Assembly (NCBI RefSeq): GCF_009650995.1
Contig: NZ_WHVV01000012.1
Span: 1 to 64,000, forward strand
DNA from: Sporosarcina cascadiensis
GTDB taxonomy: Bacteria; Bacillota; Bacilli; Bacillales_A; Planococcaceae
Direction: 5' to 3'
DNA: 64,000 nucleotides
Every line of letters starts with the position of its first letter. The stretch's first letter is position 1. Below are positions 7,643 to 15,209 of this stretch, in pieces. A program made the position numbers and the translations under genes. Below the pieces are notes generated by a model. The model did not search any database, was not told the DNA's origin, and saw only the letters and a list, made by a program, of their open reading frames with translations.

Positions 7643-9124
7643 TTATTCCACCTGGATTTCAGCGCTTCGCTTCGCATACCAGACGAAAAACTGTTCGGCA
7701 TCGTCAATCGGCACATCTTTTAGCGTTTCATGGCGGACCGGCTGCGCTCGGTTGATGAAACCGATTGTCGCCAAGCCTATCCATTGCTGAAATTTTGTTC
7801 GCTTCACCGACACTTCGATGATTTTATCGCGGCGAGACAAGTATGTCGTTGTCTCCAATGCCCCTACTCTCACTTGGATCAGTCCGTCTGTCACCGCATA
7901 TTTTGTATTCCAGTAATCCGCAATACGGCTTAGAACAAGAACGAGCAACAATCCCAATGAAGCCGTCCACCATGCTGCCTGAAAACCGAATGGCTCAGGT
8001 TTTATAAATGCCAGTATGACCGTCACCACAAGCCAGAACCAGTAAGGCCTCACCAATCGGACAGCCAGTGATTTACGCGGCAGCCGTTTTAGCTCGCTGC
8101 TCACTTTATAATCCGGCAGCAGTTCAGAGATGATGGAATTGGCGCGGTTGACAGGCAGAAAAGGATACAGCATACTGATTTCCTGCTCACCTTCGCCTAA
8201 ACCGCCTGCGCTGATCAGCTTCACTTCTGCCAGTCCAAGCAGCCGTTTCATGAAGGATTGGGTAATCTCCACAACTTGCACGCGCCGCTTCAAAATCGAA
8301 AAAGCCGATTCATTGAGCACGCCTTTTGAAATATAGATGCGCGAATCATCCGAAGCAATCTCATATTTTCCATACGTAATAAAAGTCCGAATGAAACCTG
8401 CAGCGAAAGAGACAATAATCAGCACGATAGTAGCCACTGCAATCACCCAACCGGACGTCAATACTGCCAGCAGCCAGCCTTCCACTCTTTCTTCCACGTT
8501 AAATACCGCATCCAGTTTGGAAAACAACGAACCCGCGATGGCAATCAGGAATAGAAAGCTGAGTGATGTAAATGTGGCTTTGATCAGATCTCCGCGCGTA
8601 GGCGTGAAGTGGATGACACGGTCAGGTATTCTGACTCCAGGAACTGTTTCATTCGCCGTTTCTGCCGATGCTCGTTCAGCAGTAGTCCCATCCACCAGTG
8701 CCTCGAGGCGGTCGGCTTCCTCTTTTGTCAACACCGCAAATTCCACAGAAGCATCCGCACTGCCGGCTCCCGTTTCAAATGTTATGGATGTCATACGGAA
8801 CAATTTATGTAAAAAAGAGGTTTGCCTCTGCACATTTTGGATTTTCTCATAATACACGGTCCGTTCAATTTTCGAGAAGATTCCTGATTTGATGTGAAAA
8901 CCTTGGTCGTCTGTGGCGTATCGATTGGCAAACCACTTCATGACCAATGTGATGAGTGTGAGGGCGGTAACAGCCAGGAACCCCCATTGGCCGATTTGGA
9001 TCAGTACAGACGTCGAGCCAAACTTAACGACAAACAGAAGAAAAGCAAAAATTGCTGTACTTTTAATAAAACCTGCCACCTCGAAAAGAATGGTGAGCGG
9101 ATGATAGCGCTGAAAAGACATCAT
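7643..9124 (-). CDS. ydbT: YdbT-like membrane protein with bacterial PH domains
   Basis: Membrane protein with bPH2 (YdbS/YdbT-type) pleckstrin-homology-like domains. It is 493 residues, the same length as B. subtilis YdbT, with paired hydrophobic segments near the N-terminus, around residues 185-245, and around 355-395, each followed by a PH-like beta domain (for example RYATDDQGFHIKSGIFSKIERTV-type sequence near 70-95). In B. subtilis the ydbST operon belongs to the SigW regulon and contributes to resistance to a bacteriocin. The 4-nt overlap with the upstream ydbS-like gene and the SigW-type promoter in front of that gene support the same arrangement here. The biochemical function is unknown. 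Confidence 0.82.
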   Translation of the reverse strand: MMSFQRYHPLTILFEVAGFIKSTAIFAFLLFVVKFGSTSVLIQIGQWGFLAVTALTLITLVMKWFANRYATDDQGFHIKSGIFSKIERTVYYEKIQNVQRQTSFLHKLFRMTSITFETGAGSADASVEFAVLTKEEADRLEALVDGTTAERASAETANETVPGVRIPDRVIHFTPTRGDLIKATFTSLSFLFLIAIAGSLFSKLDAVFNVEERVEGWLLAVLTSGWVIAVATIVLIIVSFAAGFIRTFITYGKYEIASDDSRIYISKGVLNESAFSILKRRVQVVEITQSFMKRLLGLAEVKLISAGGLGEGEQEISMLYPFLPVNRANSIISELLPDYKVSSELKRLPRKSLAVRLVRPYWFWLVVTVILAFIKPEPFGFQAAWWTASLGLLLVLVLSRIADYWNTKYAVTDGLIQVRVGALETTTYLSRRDKIIEVSVKRTKFQQWIGLATIGFINRAQPVRHETLKDVPIDDAEQFFVWYAKRSAEIQVE

Positions 9125-9618
9125 TCATCCGCCTCTTTAATTTTTGCGAAGTGAGCAATTTGATTGCGCAGATCAATCGCTATCTGTTTCGGCAGACCTG
9201 AAATCCCGTGGGTCGAACCCATCGTTTCAACTGCTACTGTATACAAGTTGTATTTGCGTAAGATCGGTCCCTGATGAGTTGAAACGGCTTGTATTTTAGT
9301 CATCGGCACCAGTTCGTGCTGCTCAACGAACGCACCGGTTTTTAACTGCAGGAATTCTTTGTCCACTCCATAACGTGTGTTTTTATAAGTATAAAGCGGC
9401 CGTAATCCGATAGACCAGACAGCGGAGATAACTCCGCAAACTGCAAAAGCAAGCAGAATCCAGCGTGACCAGCTGCCCAGTGAAAAATAAATACTGACAG
9501 CATATAAAACAGCCAAGACGATAAAGCCGGTCAGATGGCTGATCACCGAACTCCATCGCAAAGCAGGAATAATTTCTTTAACGAGCCGATTGGCCGGTTC
9601 TTGAATTTCTGTATACAT
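9121..9618 (-). CDS. ydbS: YdbS-like membrane protein with PH domain
   Basis: Partner of the YdbT-like protein. From ATG at 9618 it has 165 residues with two membrane helices (about 24-70) and one bPH2 domain (YKNTRYGVDKEFLQLKTGAF onward). The start at 9618 is chosen because TAGGAGG lies 7-8 nt upstream. A longer frame from 9681 would begin inside the SigW-type promoter at 9655-9680 and is excluded by it. It overlaps ydbT by 4 nt. Confidence 0.82.
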   Translation of the reverse strand: MYTEIQEPANRLVKEIIPALRWSSVISHLTGFIVLAVLYAVSIYFSLGSWSRWILLAFAVCGVISAVWSIGLRPLYTYKNTRYGVDKEFLQLKTGAFVEQHELVPMTKIQAVSTHQGPILRKYNLYTVAVETMGSTHGISGLPKQIAIDLRNQIAHFAKIKEADE

Positions 9619-9654
9619 GAGCCTGCCTCCTATAGAAAATCTGGTTACTACCTG

Positions 9655-9680
9655 TACGCAACCGGCCAATAAAAGTTTCA
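9655..9680 (-). promoter_or_regulatory. SigW-type ECF promoter of ydbST
   Basis: On the minus strand TGAAAC (9680-9675), a 16-bp spacer and CGTA (9658-9655) match the SigW consensus TGAAAC-N16-CGTA exactly, about 37 bp before the ydbS-like start codon. Confidence 0.88.
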
Positions 9681-9699
9681 TTGTTGGCTTTTAGTTCAT

Positions 9700-9738
9700 A
9701 AAAATACAGCACTCTCTCCAAAGAGAAAGTGCTGTATG
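9700..9738 (-). terminator. Terminator of the ECF sigma/anti-sigma operon
   Basis: An ATACAGCACT-type arm near 9704-9717 pairs with 9722-9737. On the minus strand it is followed by TATTTTTAT. It separates the sigma operon from ydbST. Confidence 0.75.
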
Positions 9739-9740
9739 GT

Positions 9741-10673
9741 TTATTTCCAACCTGTCACATCCTGAAAAAACTTAGACTGCTCTGCTTGTTCAATCGGATA
9801 TGAAAGCGGGTCGTAGGTAATAGTGACAGTCGAAAACGGTTTAATTTGTTCAACAGAGCCAGCAACCTTAAACCGGGCGAATTGATTTGATGCCTCCAAT
9901 TGTTCTGGTGACATGCTGTTCACTAATTCAGGGTCTAAATCATAGACAGCCGATACCGTGTCTTCTTCCACCGAGGTCACCAGGACTTCCCAATCTACAT
10001 AATTTGTGTCCGTAGATGGAGTTGTAATTTGCTTCTTTTTCATAAAAGAAACAATCTCTTTATCATGTTCCTGCATAAAACTGTCTAGCACTTCACGATG
10101 AGTCGTCATGTTTTCAGGCGGATGCTTGACCAGCCAATTTACAGCTTGGTTATAGCGGATTGTTTGAGGAATAATGTGCTCGAAATATTCATTATACGTA
10201 TAGCCGAATGTTTCTAATTGCGATTGTTCAAGCGACTGCAGCTCTTCCGCCGAGAAACCATCATAAAAAGTTTGCTGCTGTTCTTTCGCCTCTTCTTCAA
10301 TTGCCTTTGCATCTTCCTTATACCCTTTAGTTTTTGCATACTCGATCAGTGAATCAGCGTAGAGGACTTGAAGTAATAAGTTATATCGCATGATGCTGCC
10401 GGGCGGGTGTTCAAGTCCTTCATTCAGCAAGAGAAGATCATAATAAGTTTCATCTATTTCATATGCACCGCTTTGTTTGTCTGAGAATTCTCCTGTAAAT
10501 ATATTGAACGCAAAGAACATAACGGCGGCCAGGACAATAGCTGTAGCAACGAATGGAAATGGATTTCTTCTCTTTGGCTCGCGTCTCCCAGAAAGTATCC
10601 GGTGTTTTACTTCTTCTTTATCACCCGATACATTCCCGGCAGCTGCCTCCAAACTTCTTTTTACTTCATTCAT
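9741..10673 (-). CDS. Anti-sigma-like membrane protein with SurA-like extracellular region
   Basis: Putative regulator of the adjacent ECF sigma factor. It has 310 residues: a cytoplasmic stretch (1-40), one membrane helix (about 41-62, FPFVATAIVLAAVMFFAF) and a large extracytoplasmic part. The segment around residues 95-215 (MRYNLLLQVLYADSLIEYAKTKGY-type, Gln/Glu-rich helices) resembles the helical SurA N-terminal chaperone fold; this is my impression of the pattern, not a search. The start at 10673 overlaps the sigma gene by 8 nt and has GGGAGGTG upstream. Single-pass topology and coupling to the sigma gene argue for an anti-sigma role. No zinc-finger anti-sigma motif (HxxxCxxC) is seen. 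Confidence 0.65.
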   Translation of the reverse strand: MNEVKRSLEAAAGNVSGDKEEVKHRILSGRREPKRRNPFPFVATAIVLAAVMFFAFNIFTGEFSDKQSGAYEIDETYYDLLLLNEGLEHPPGSIMRYNLLLQVLYADSLIEYAKTKGYKEDAKAIEEEAKEQQQTFYDGFSAEELQSLEQSQLETFGYTYNEYFEHIIPQTIRYNQAVNWLVKHPPENMTTHREVLDSFMQEHDKEIVSFMKKKQITTPSTDTNYVDWEVLVTSVEEDTVSAVYDLDPELVNSMSPEQLEASNQFARFKVAGSVEQIKPFSTVTITYDPLSYPIEQAEQSKFFQDVTGWK

Positions 10674-11178
10674 CGGACAGCACCTCCCAATTTTCGTCTG
10701 TCAGTTGATCTTTCAGTAATTTACGTGCTTTAATCATCCTCGTTTTTACTGTGTTTTCTGAGAGGTGCAGAAACGCTGCGATTTCTCTCATGTTATACTC
10801 CTCATAGTAATAAAAAATAATAATTTCTCGATACTTTATGGGAAGCCCCAGCACCGCAACCGCAAGCTCAGTTCGTTCTTCCTGCAAAATTAATGCATCC
10901 TGTTCGGTATGTATACTGTCGATCCAGTTTTTACTGAGCTTTAAATGGCGGAATGACCAGCTCCGTAAATAATCTTTGCAGCGATTGATCGTCATTTTCG
11001 TCAAATAGGCCCGCAGCTTTCCCTGCTCTTCATAGTTCGGGTTATTGTAATAGGAGATAAATACATCCTGCACGATATCTTTCGCCGCTTCCCGATCCCG
11101 CAAATAAAAGAATGCCATTTTGAGTAAGTGCTCCCCGTATTCATCTACGGCCTGTTCTAATTCCAATGAATCCATCAT
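10666..11178 (-). CDS. ECF RNA polymerase sigma factor (first pair)
   Basis: Sigma-70 family, extracytoplasmic-function type, 170 residues. Region 2 is visible as EYGEHLLKMAFFYLRDREAAKDIVQDVF and region 4 as LGLPIKYREIIIFYYYEEYNMREIAAFLHLSENTVKTRMIKARKLL (helix-turn-helix). ATG at 11178 is preferred over the GTG at 11184 because the GAGAGG ribosome site is about 8 nt from the ATG and too close to the GTG. It is co-transcribed with the membrane protein downstream. A possible autoregulated ECF promoter lies upstream. Confidence 0.88.
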   Translation of the reverse strand: MMDSLELEQAVDEYGEHLLKMAFFYLRDREAAKDIVQDVFISYYNNPNYEEQGKLRAYLTKMTINRCKDYLRSWSFRHLKLSKNWIDSIHTEQDALILQEERTELAVAVLGLPIKYREIIIFYYYEEYNMREIAAFLHLSENTVKTRMIKARKLLKDQLTDENWEVLSDE

Positions 11179-11197
11179 TCTCACCGCCTCTCTACTA

Positions 11198-11225
11198 CTA
11201 TAACGAAGCTCAAACTGGAAAGGTT
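11198..11225 (-). promoter_or_regulatory. Candidate ECF-type autoregulatory promoter
   Basis: On the minus strand AACCTTT (11225-11219) and CGTTATAG (11205-11198) are spaced like ECF -35/-10 elements, just upstream of the sigma gene. The match is partial; the sigma that uses it is inferred. Confidence 0.45.
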
Positions 11226-11338
11226 TTAAAATTAGGCAGTTGTTTAATTCAGCAAGATACAGGGCATTTGACGAATGAGAGGCTTCTTTTTTTAAATCGA
11301 TGAACAGTTCGATATAATAGGGAGAGAGGTGTTATGAA

Positions 11339-12121
11339 ATGAAAATCGGTATATTGGGAACTGGCAATATTGCACAGTATTTATTGGAAACGATTAATGC
11401 GGACGGACAGCTGGATGGCGAGATTTCTGCTATTTTCGGAAGGAACAGAGAAGTGGGATCCCGGCTGGAATCACAGTATCAGGCTGTATTTTATACAAAT
11501 ATACAGGACTTTCTGGATTCATCGGTAGACATAATAGTGGAGGCAGCGACAATTGAGGTGGCCATACAACAAATGGAGACGGTGCTGAAAAACGGCAAGG
11601 ACTTAATCCTCAGCAGCATTGGCGCTTTTAAAAACGTGGATTTTTTCAATGAAATGAAAGAACTTGCCCGCTCAACCGGACAGCACATCTATCTGCCGTC
11701 CGGTGCAGTCGGCGGTCTGGACTTACTGCAGTCAGCCAATTCAGTCGGCGGCTTGAAAGAAGTCAGCATCACGACGAGGAAATCGTATGCCTCACTGGGT
11801 ATGGATATGAAGCATGTGGAGGAATGTGTTTTTGACGGAATCGCACTGGATGCCATTGAAAGATTTCCGAAAAATGTCAATGTCGCACTGCTGATTTCAC
11901 TTGCGGGACTGGGAGCGGATAGAACAAGAGTGAAAGTCATAGCGGATCCGAAAATTACGCGAAACACCCACATGATTGAAGCAGCCGGAGAATTCGGAAA
12001 GATGAATCTGACTATAGAAAACGAACCCATGCCAAATAACCCGAAAACCAGTTATCTGGCCGCGTTGAGTATTTTATCCATCTTGCGGAATAAAGGAAAT
12101 GCTATTACGATCGGCAGTTAA
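11339..12121 (+). CDS. L-aspartate dehydrogenase-like oxidoreductase (NadX family)
   Basis: Predicted NAD(P)-dependent aspartate dehydrogenase, which would oxidise L-aspartate to iminoaspartate or oxaloacetate. It is 260 residues, typical of NadX. The N-terminus has the Rossmann motif GTGNIAQYL (7-15); the middle has YLPSGAVGGLDLL, the family's conserved substrate-binding turn. The C-terminal DUF108 part includes NTHMIEAAGEFG, where family members carry the active-site His. Start ATG 11339 has GGAGAGAGGTG upstream. No other NAD-biosynthesis gene is nearby. It stands alone, closed by a strong terminator. Confidence 0.8.
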   Translation: MKIGILGTGNIAQYLLETINADGQLDGEISAIFGRNREVGSRLESQYQAVFYTNIQDFLDSSVDIIVEAATIEVAIQQMETVLKNGKDLILSSIGAFKNVDFFNEMKELARSTGQHIYLPSGAVGGLDLLQSANSVGGLKEVSITTRKSYASLGMDMKHVEECVFDGIALDAIERFPKNVNVALLISLAGLGADRTRVKVIADPKITRNTHMIEAAGEFGKMNLTIENEPMPNNPKTSYLAALSILSILRNKGNAITIGS

Positions 12122-12131
12122 ACCGTATAAC

Positions 12132-12184
12132 AAAAGCTGCCTGAACTGTCGACGGACCATGACAATTCAGGCAGCTTTTTTTGT
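12132..12184 (+). terminator. Terminator after the aspartate dehydrogenase gene
   Basis: AAAAGCTGCCTGAA (12132-12145) pairs with TTCAGGCAGCTTTT (12166-12179), followed by T residues. Confidence 0.85.
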
Positions 12185-12204
12185 TTGATTAGGTAAAAAA
12201 CTGT

Positions 12205-12347
12205 GTTTGATCATAAACTTGCTGCAGGTGCTCATGAAGTTATTCAAGTACTCATAGCCGGTATGCAGCCGCTCATAAGCAACCCGTGAGTGCTCATAAC
12301 TGGACTGAATTTGATCATGAAAACTCCACGGGCGCTCATAGAGCAAA
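12205..12347. repeat. Array B: seven GCTCAT motifs at 21-bp spacing
   Basis: Motif starts at 12209 (GATCAT), 12230, 12250 (ACTCAT), 12271, 12292, 12313 (GATCAT) and 12334. Steps are 21, 20, 21, 21, 21 and 21 bp. The last unit is again GCGCTCATAGAGCAAA, as in array A at 7.6 kb. The array begins about 20 nt after the terminator at 12132-12184 and ends before the promoter region of the next sigma gene. Confidence 0.85.
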
Positions 12348-12361
12348 AAAACAGCGAAACA

Positions 12362-12390
12362 TGAATCGGAAACGCCAATCGGTCCGTCTA
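12362..12390 (+). promoter_or_regulatory. Weak candidate ECF promoter
   Basis: TGAATC (12362-12367), a 17-bp spacer and CGTCTA (12385-12390) resemble an ECF promoter about 25 bp before the sigma start. The -35 match is poor, so this is tentative. Confidence 0.3.
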
Positions 12391-12414
12391 TAGTGTAAAG
12401 GCAGGTGTGGTCGC

Positions 12415-12936
12415 GTGGATATCGAAAAAGTGCTCGAAGAATATGGAGATTATTTGCTTCGGGTAGCCTACTTATATGTGAAAGATGAAAATACAGCTGA
12501 GGACATTGTCCAGGATGTTCTTTTGAAATTTTACCAAAACGAAACGCAGTTCAAAGGGCAGTCGTCTTTGAAAACTTATTTAGTGCGAATGACGGTCAAC
12601 CGGAGCCATGATTATTTGCGAAGCTGGAAAAGTAAAGGATTCATTCTGATGGAGAAGCTGCGAATCACTTCTCCCAGGCAGACACCGGAAGAGCAAATGA
12701 TTCACACGGAAGAAAATCGGGTTCTGGTCAATGCGCTGTTTTCGATGACGCTCATTTACCGGGAAGTATTGGTTCTGTATTATTACGAAGAGCTGTCCAC
12801 AGTGGAAATTGCAGAAATGCTCGGCTGCCCCGAAGCGACGGTACGGACAAGATTGCAGCGGGCACGGAGACAGCTGAAAAAACGGCTGCAAAATAGAGAC
12901 GGAGAGGTGATGGACGATGGATGGAATGAAAGATAA
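12415..12936 (+). CDS. ECF RNA polymerase sigma factor (second pair)
   Basis: ECF sigma factor of 173 residues with region 2 (EYGDYLLRVAYLYVKDENTAEDIVQDVL) and region 4 (SMTLIYREVLVLYYYEELSTVEIAEMLGCPEATVRTRLQRARRQL). GTG start at 12415; GGCAGGTG lies upstream. It resembles the sigma factor at 10.7-11.2 kb in length and in the YYYEE region-4 segment, so the two are probably paralogues. It overlaps the downstream membrane protein by 20 nt. Confidence 0.87.
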   Translation: MDIEKVLEEYGDYLLRVAYLYVKDENTAEDIVQDVLLKFYQNETQFKGQSSLKTYLVRMTVNRSHDYLRSWKSKGFILMEKLRITSPRQTPEEQMIHTEENRVLVNALFSMTLIYREVLVLYYYEELSTVEIAEMLGCPEATVRTRLQRARRQLKKRLQNRDGEVMDDGWNER

Positions 12937-13576
12937 GTTGCATGCCGAACTGCAAGATATGAAATTGTCAGATCAGCGGAAGAAGCAGATGCTTCGTGCC
13001 GTAAAAGAATCGGGACGAAAAAAGGTAAAGCCGTGGAAGTGGCGGTATCGTACGGTGCTGGTGAGTTTTGTGCTGCTGGCATTAAGTTTTACGTATATCA
13101 GCCTGGACAGTCCGCAGGGAAATCAGCAAGGAGTGAATTCTGCCGTACCTGCTGAGGAAACTGCATTCAGCATGACCGCACGGTTGCAGTCAGATCTGTT
13201 GAAAATTGTTATACTGCTTCTGCTATCATTGGCTGCCTATACGGTTCTCAGACGAAATATCCGGAAAAAGAACAGGACATTCCCGGTCTGTTCAAACTGC
13301 GGGGAGCAGTGGACGCGGAAACAATCATTTATGTTTACCAATCGGAAAACTTGTCCTTATTGCGGGAAAACACAGTATCAGTCCATGAAGTCTACTAGAC
13401 AAATGCTGAAATTAAATATGTTCATTCCTTTTTTCCTTGTGATGTCCCAAATATTTCACGGCGCATTTTATGGAATCCTGATTGCCATCCTTCCTATTGC
13501 GGTAATTTATATACCAATTTCACCTTATTATGTAGAACTGCAATCCGAAAACCCGGATAAAGAGCCGCTTTGGTGA
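12917..13576 (+). CDS. Putative anti-sigma protein fused to a CxxC-CxxC zinc-ribbon membrane region
   Basis: The protein has 219 residues. Its N-terminus (1-40) is a basic, helical, cytoplasmic stretch (LSDQRKKQMLRAVKESGRKK), followed by a membrane helix (about 46-62), a short outside loop and a second helix (about 92-112). Next comes a ribbon-like segment with CSNC and CPYC 17 residues apart (about 127-150), then two more hydrophobic helices. The first part looks like the membrane anti-sigma proteins that accompany ECF factors. The second half resembles the small Bacillales cxxc_20_cxxc proteins. The fusion is visible in one uninterrupted frame. GAGAGGTGATG precedes the start. The anti-sigma role is inferred from position. 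Confidence 0.65.
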   Translation: MDGMKDKLHAELQDMKLSDQRKKQMLRAVKESGRKKVKPWKWRYRTVLVSFVLLALSFTYISLDSPQGNQQGVNSAVPAEETAFSMTARLQSDLLKIVILLLLSLAAYTVLRRNIRKKNRTFPVCSNCGEQWTRKQSFMFTNRKTCPYCGKTQYQSMKSTRQMLKLNMFIPFFLVMSQIFHGAFYGILIAILPIAVIYIPISPYYVELQSENPDKEPLW

Positions 13577-13607
13577 TCAGTCAGAAGTATAATTGTCAGT
13601 CAATTTA

Positions 13608-13616
13608 TGCTATAAT
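13608..13616 (+). promoter_or_regulatory. Extended -10 promoter of the toxin-antitoxin pair
   Basis: TGC directly followed by TATAAT (13611-13616) is an extended -10 element. No good -35 sits at 17 bp; the nearest TTGTCA is only 12 bp away. The ribosome site and antitoxin start follow within 35 bp. Confidence 0.55.
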
Positions 13617-13646
13617 AGCTAGAAGGAATTAAAATGAGGTGATTGG

Positions 13647-13823
13647 ATGGATATGGACTCAGATAAAAAAAAGATGTTCACATATCAGGATAATAATCAG
13701 GAAGATTCGTCGAGTATAGCTGAAAATAAGATTCAACTTAATAGAAACGTGTTACGTGATAAATTGCTTGAGGAATCAGTCAGAGACAACAAAGAGCTTC
13801 TAGAACGATTATCGAGGACATGA
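13647..13823 (+). CDS. Small acidic/charged protein, putative antitoxin
   Basis: A 58-residue frame from ATG 13647 (AGGTGAT upstream) to TGA 13823. It is highly charged, begins MDMDSDKKKMFTYQ and ends with a predicted amphipathic helix (LRDKLLEESVRDNKELLERL). The stop is one nucleotide before the toxin ATG, the classical antitoxin-first order. No Phd, AbrB or ribbon-helix-helix fold is apparent, so the antitoxin type is not recognised. The assignment is by context. Confidence 0.7.
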   Translation: MDMDSDKKKMFTYQDNNQEDSSSIAENKIQLNRNVLRDKLLEESVRDNKELLERLSRT

Positions 13824-13824
13824 G

Positions 13825-14250
13825 ATGATGAAAGAGCAGATCGTGTATTTGGATAAAGAGGATATTTTAATTGCCCACCGTACAGGCTTTTCGCAATTCG
13901 GGGGTACGATATATGGTTTTGATGATGCGTGTGTAGAGAAGCGTGTGATTGAACCGCAAACAATGTATTGGGGAGAGGAACAGTATACGGGAGTATTCAA
14001 AAAGGCCGCTGTTTATTTATATAAAATATCCATTTCACACTGCTTTGCAGACGGCAATAAAAGAGCAGCTTTTCTCTGCACGGATTTATTTTTACGGTAT
14101 AATGGCTATAAGTTTTCAGCATCTACAGAGGAACTCTATAACTTCTGTCTAAACGTTGCCAATCATGAAACCAGGCCAGAACTTGGTGAAATTGAAGAAT
14201 GGATACAATCTAATATTGTCCCTTACAACGTAAATGAGCCTTCAAACTGA
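13825..14250 (+). CDS. Doc-type (death-on-curing, Fic superfamily) toxin
   Basis: Predicted toxin of 141 residues. The Doc/Fic catalytic motif is intact: H72-C-F74-A-D76-G-N78-K79-R80. In characterised Doc proteins this fold phosphorylates EF-Tu, while other Fic proteins transfer AMP; which applies here is unknown. The start is ATG 13825 or 13828. The spacing to the small upstream gene (1 nt) implies translational coupling. No other mobile-element genes flank it. It is convergent with the Bax-inhibitor-like gene and shares a terminator hairpin with it. Confidence 0.85.
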   Translation: MMKEQIVYLDKEDILIAHRTGFSQFGGTIYGFDDACVEKRVIEPQTMYWGEEQYTGVFKKAAVYLYKISISHCFADGNKRAAFLCTDLFLRYNGYKFSASTEELYNFCLNVANHETRPELGEIEEWIQSNIVPYNVNEPSN

Positions 14251-14276
14251 TGAAACAATTCTCAGGTTGAAGGTTC
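14236..14276. terminator. Shared hairpin between convergent genes
   Basis: GAGCCTTCAAACTGA pairs imperfectly with TCAGGTTGAAGGTTC and overlaps the toxin stop codon. It is T-rich on the plus side. It probably ends transcription from both sides. Confidence 0.55.
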
Positions 14277-14286
14277 GTTTTCATGC

Positions 14287-15018
14287 TTATTTGCTCCGCA
14301 CTTTCGAAATCAGCCGCAATATCTCCAAATACAGCCATACCAGTGTCACCATCAAACCGAATGCACCGTACCACTCCATATACTTCGGTGCCTGCTGTTT
14401 GGCGCCTTCCTCAATGAAATCAAAATCCAGTACCAGATTCAGTGCAGCAATGACTACAATGACGGCCGAAATGATAATGCCGACCAAGCCGGTTTCATGA
14501 ATGAAGGGAACATTCATTCCAAAGAAGCGCAGGATCAAGTCTGCGATATAGACGAACATGACTGCTCCGGTTGCCGCGAAAACCCCGAGTTTGAAGTTTT
14601 GAGTCACCTTGATCCATCCAGATTTATAAATGAACAGCAGCGAAAACAATGTTCCGAATGTCAGCAGGATGGCCTGCGTGGTGATTCCTGAAAACTGTGT
14701 TTCATACATGGCGGAAATCCCGCCGATTGCCAGTCCTTCAAGCAATGCATATAACGGTGCCGTGTAGGCAGCCATTTTCTTCACGAATATTGTAATAAGC
14801 GCCATTGCGAAACCGCCAATCAAACCGATCAGCATGAGCGGCTGTATATCAATGCCTGCAAAGTACTGTGACCACGTAAATGCGGCGGTTGCGCATAAAA
14901 GTATAAACAGAAGAAAGGTCTTATTTACCGTACCGTTAATCGTCATGACTTGCTGACCGCTGCCAGTTCTCAGGCCGCGAAATGTATCTTTACCTAAACT
15001 TGGATTGGATGATCTCAT
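14287..15018 (-). CDS. Bax inhibitor-1 / YccA-like membrane protein
   Basis: Seven-helix membrane protein of 243 residues in the YccA/BI-1-like superfamily. The N-terminal SNPSLGKDTFRG-type segment and the motif MTINGTVNKT precede the first helix; the C-terminus has LDFDFIEEGAKQQAPKYMEWYGAFGL, the acidic and aromatic stretch conserved in this group. Start ATG 15018 has AAGGAATG upstream. Characterised relatives (B. subtilis YetJ is more distant) act as calcium leak channels or protease modulators; the role of this subgroup is not established. Confidence 0.82.
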   Translation of the reverse strand: MRSSNPSLGKDTFRGLRTGSGQQVMTINGTVNKTFLLFILLCATAAFTWSQYFAGIDIQPLMLIGLIGGFAMALITIFVKKMAAYTAPLYALLEGLAIGGISAMYETQFSGITTQAILLTFGTLFSLLFIYKSGWIKVTQNFKLGVFAATGAVMFVYIADLILRFFGMNVPFIHETGLVGIIISAVIVVIAALNLVLDFDFIEEGAKQQAPKYMEWYGAFGLMVTLVWLYLEILRLISKVRSK

Positions 15019-15209
15019 ATGAATTCATTCCTTTTTTGTTTTGATTATCTACATATACGTGAAGCATGCCGCTCAGGTTTCATTATATTTTGAAGCGCGT
15101 GAGTTGATTCAGTTGAAACGGGGTAAGATGAACAGTAAGAGAAAACTATGTACAGTTCGGCAAAATAGACTAAACGACAGAAAAATGTCCTGGAGAGGTT
15201 GTGCATGTG

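Noticed and set aside
13593..13616. TTGTCA/TATAAT promoter for the toxin-antitoxin pair
   Set aside because: The spacing is only 12 bp; the extended -10 alone is a better explanation.
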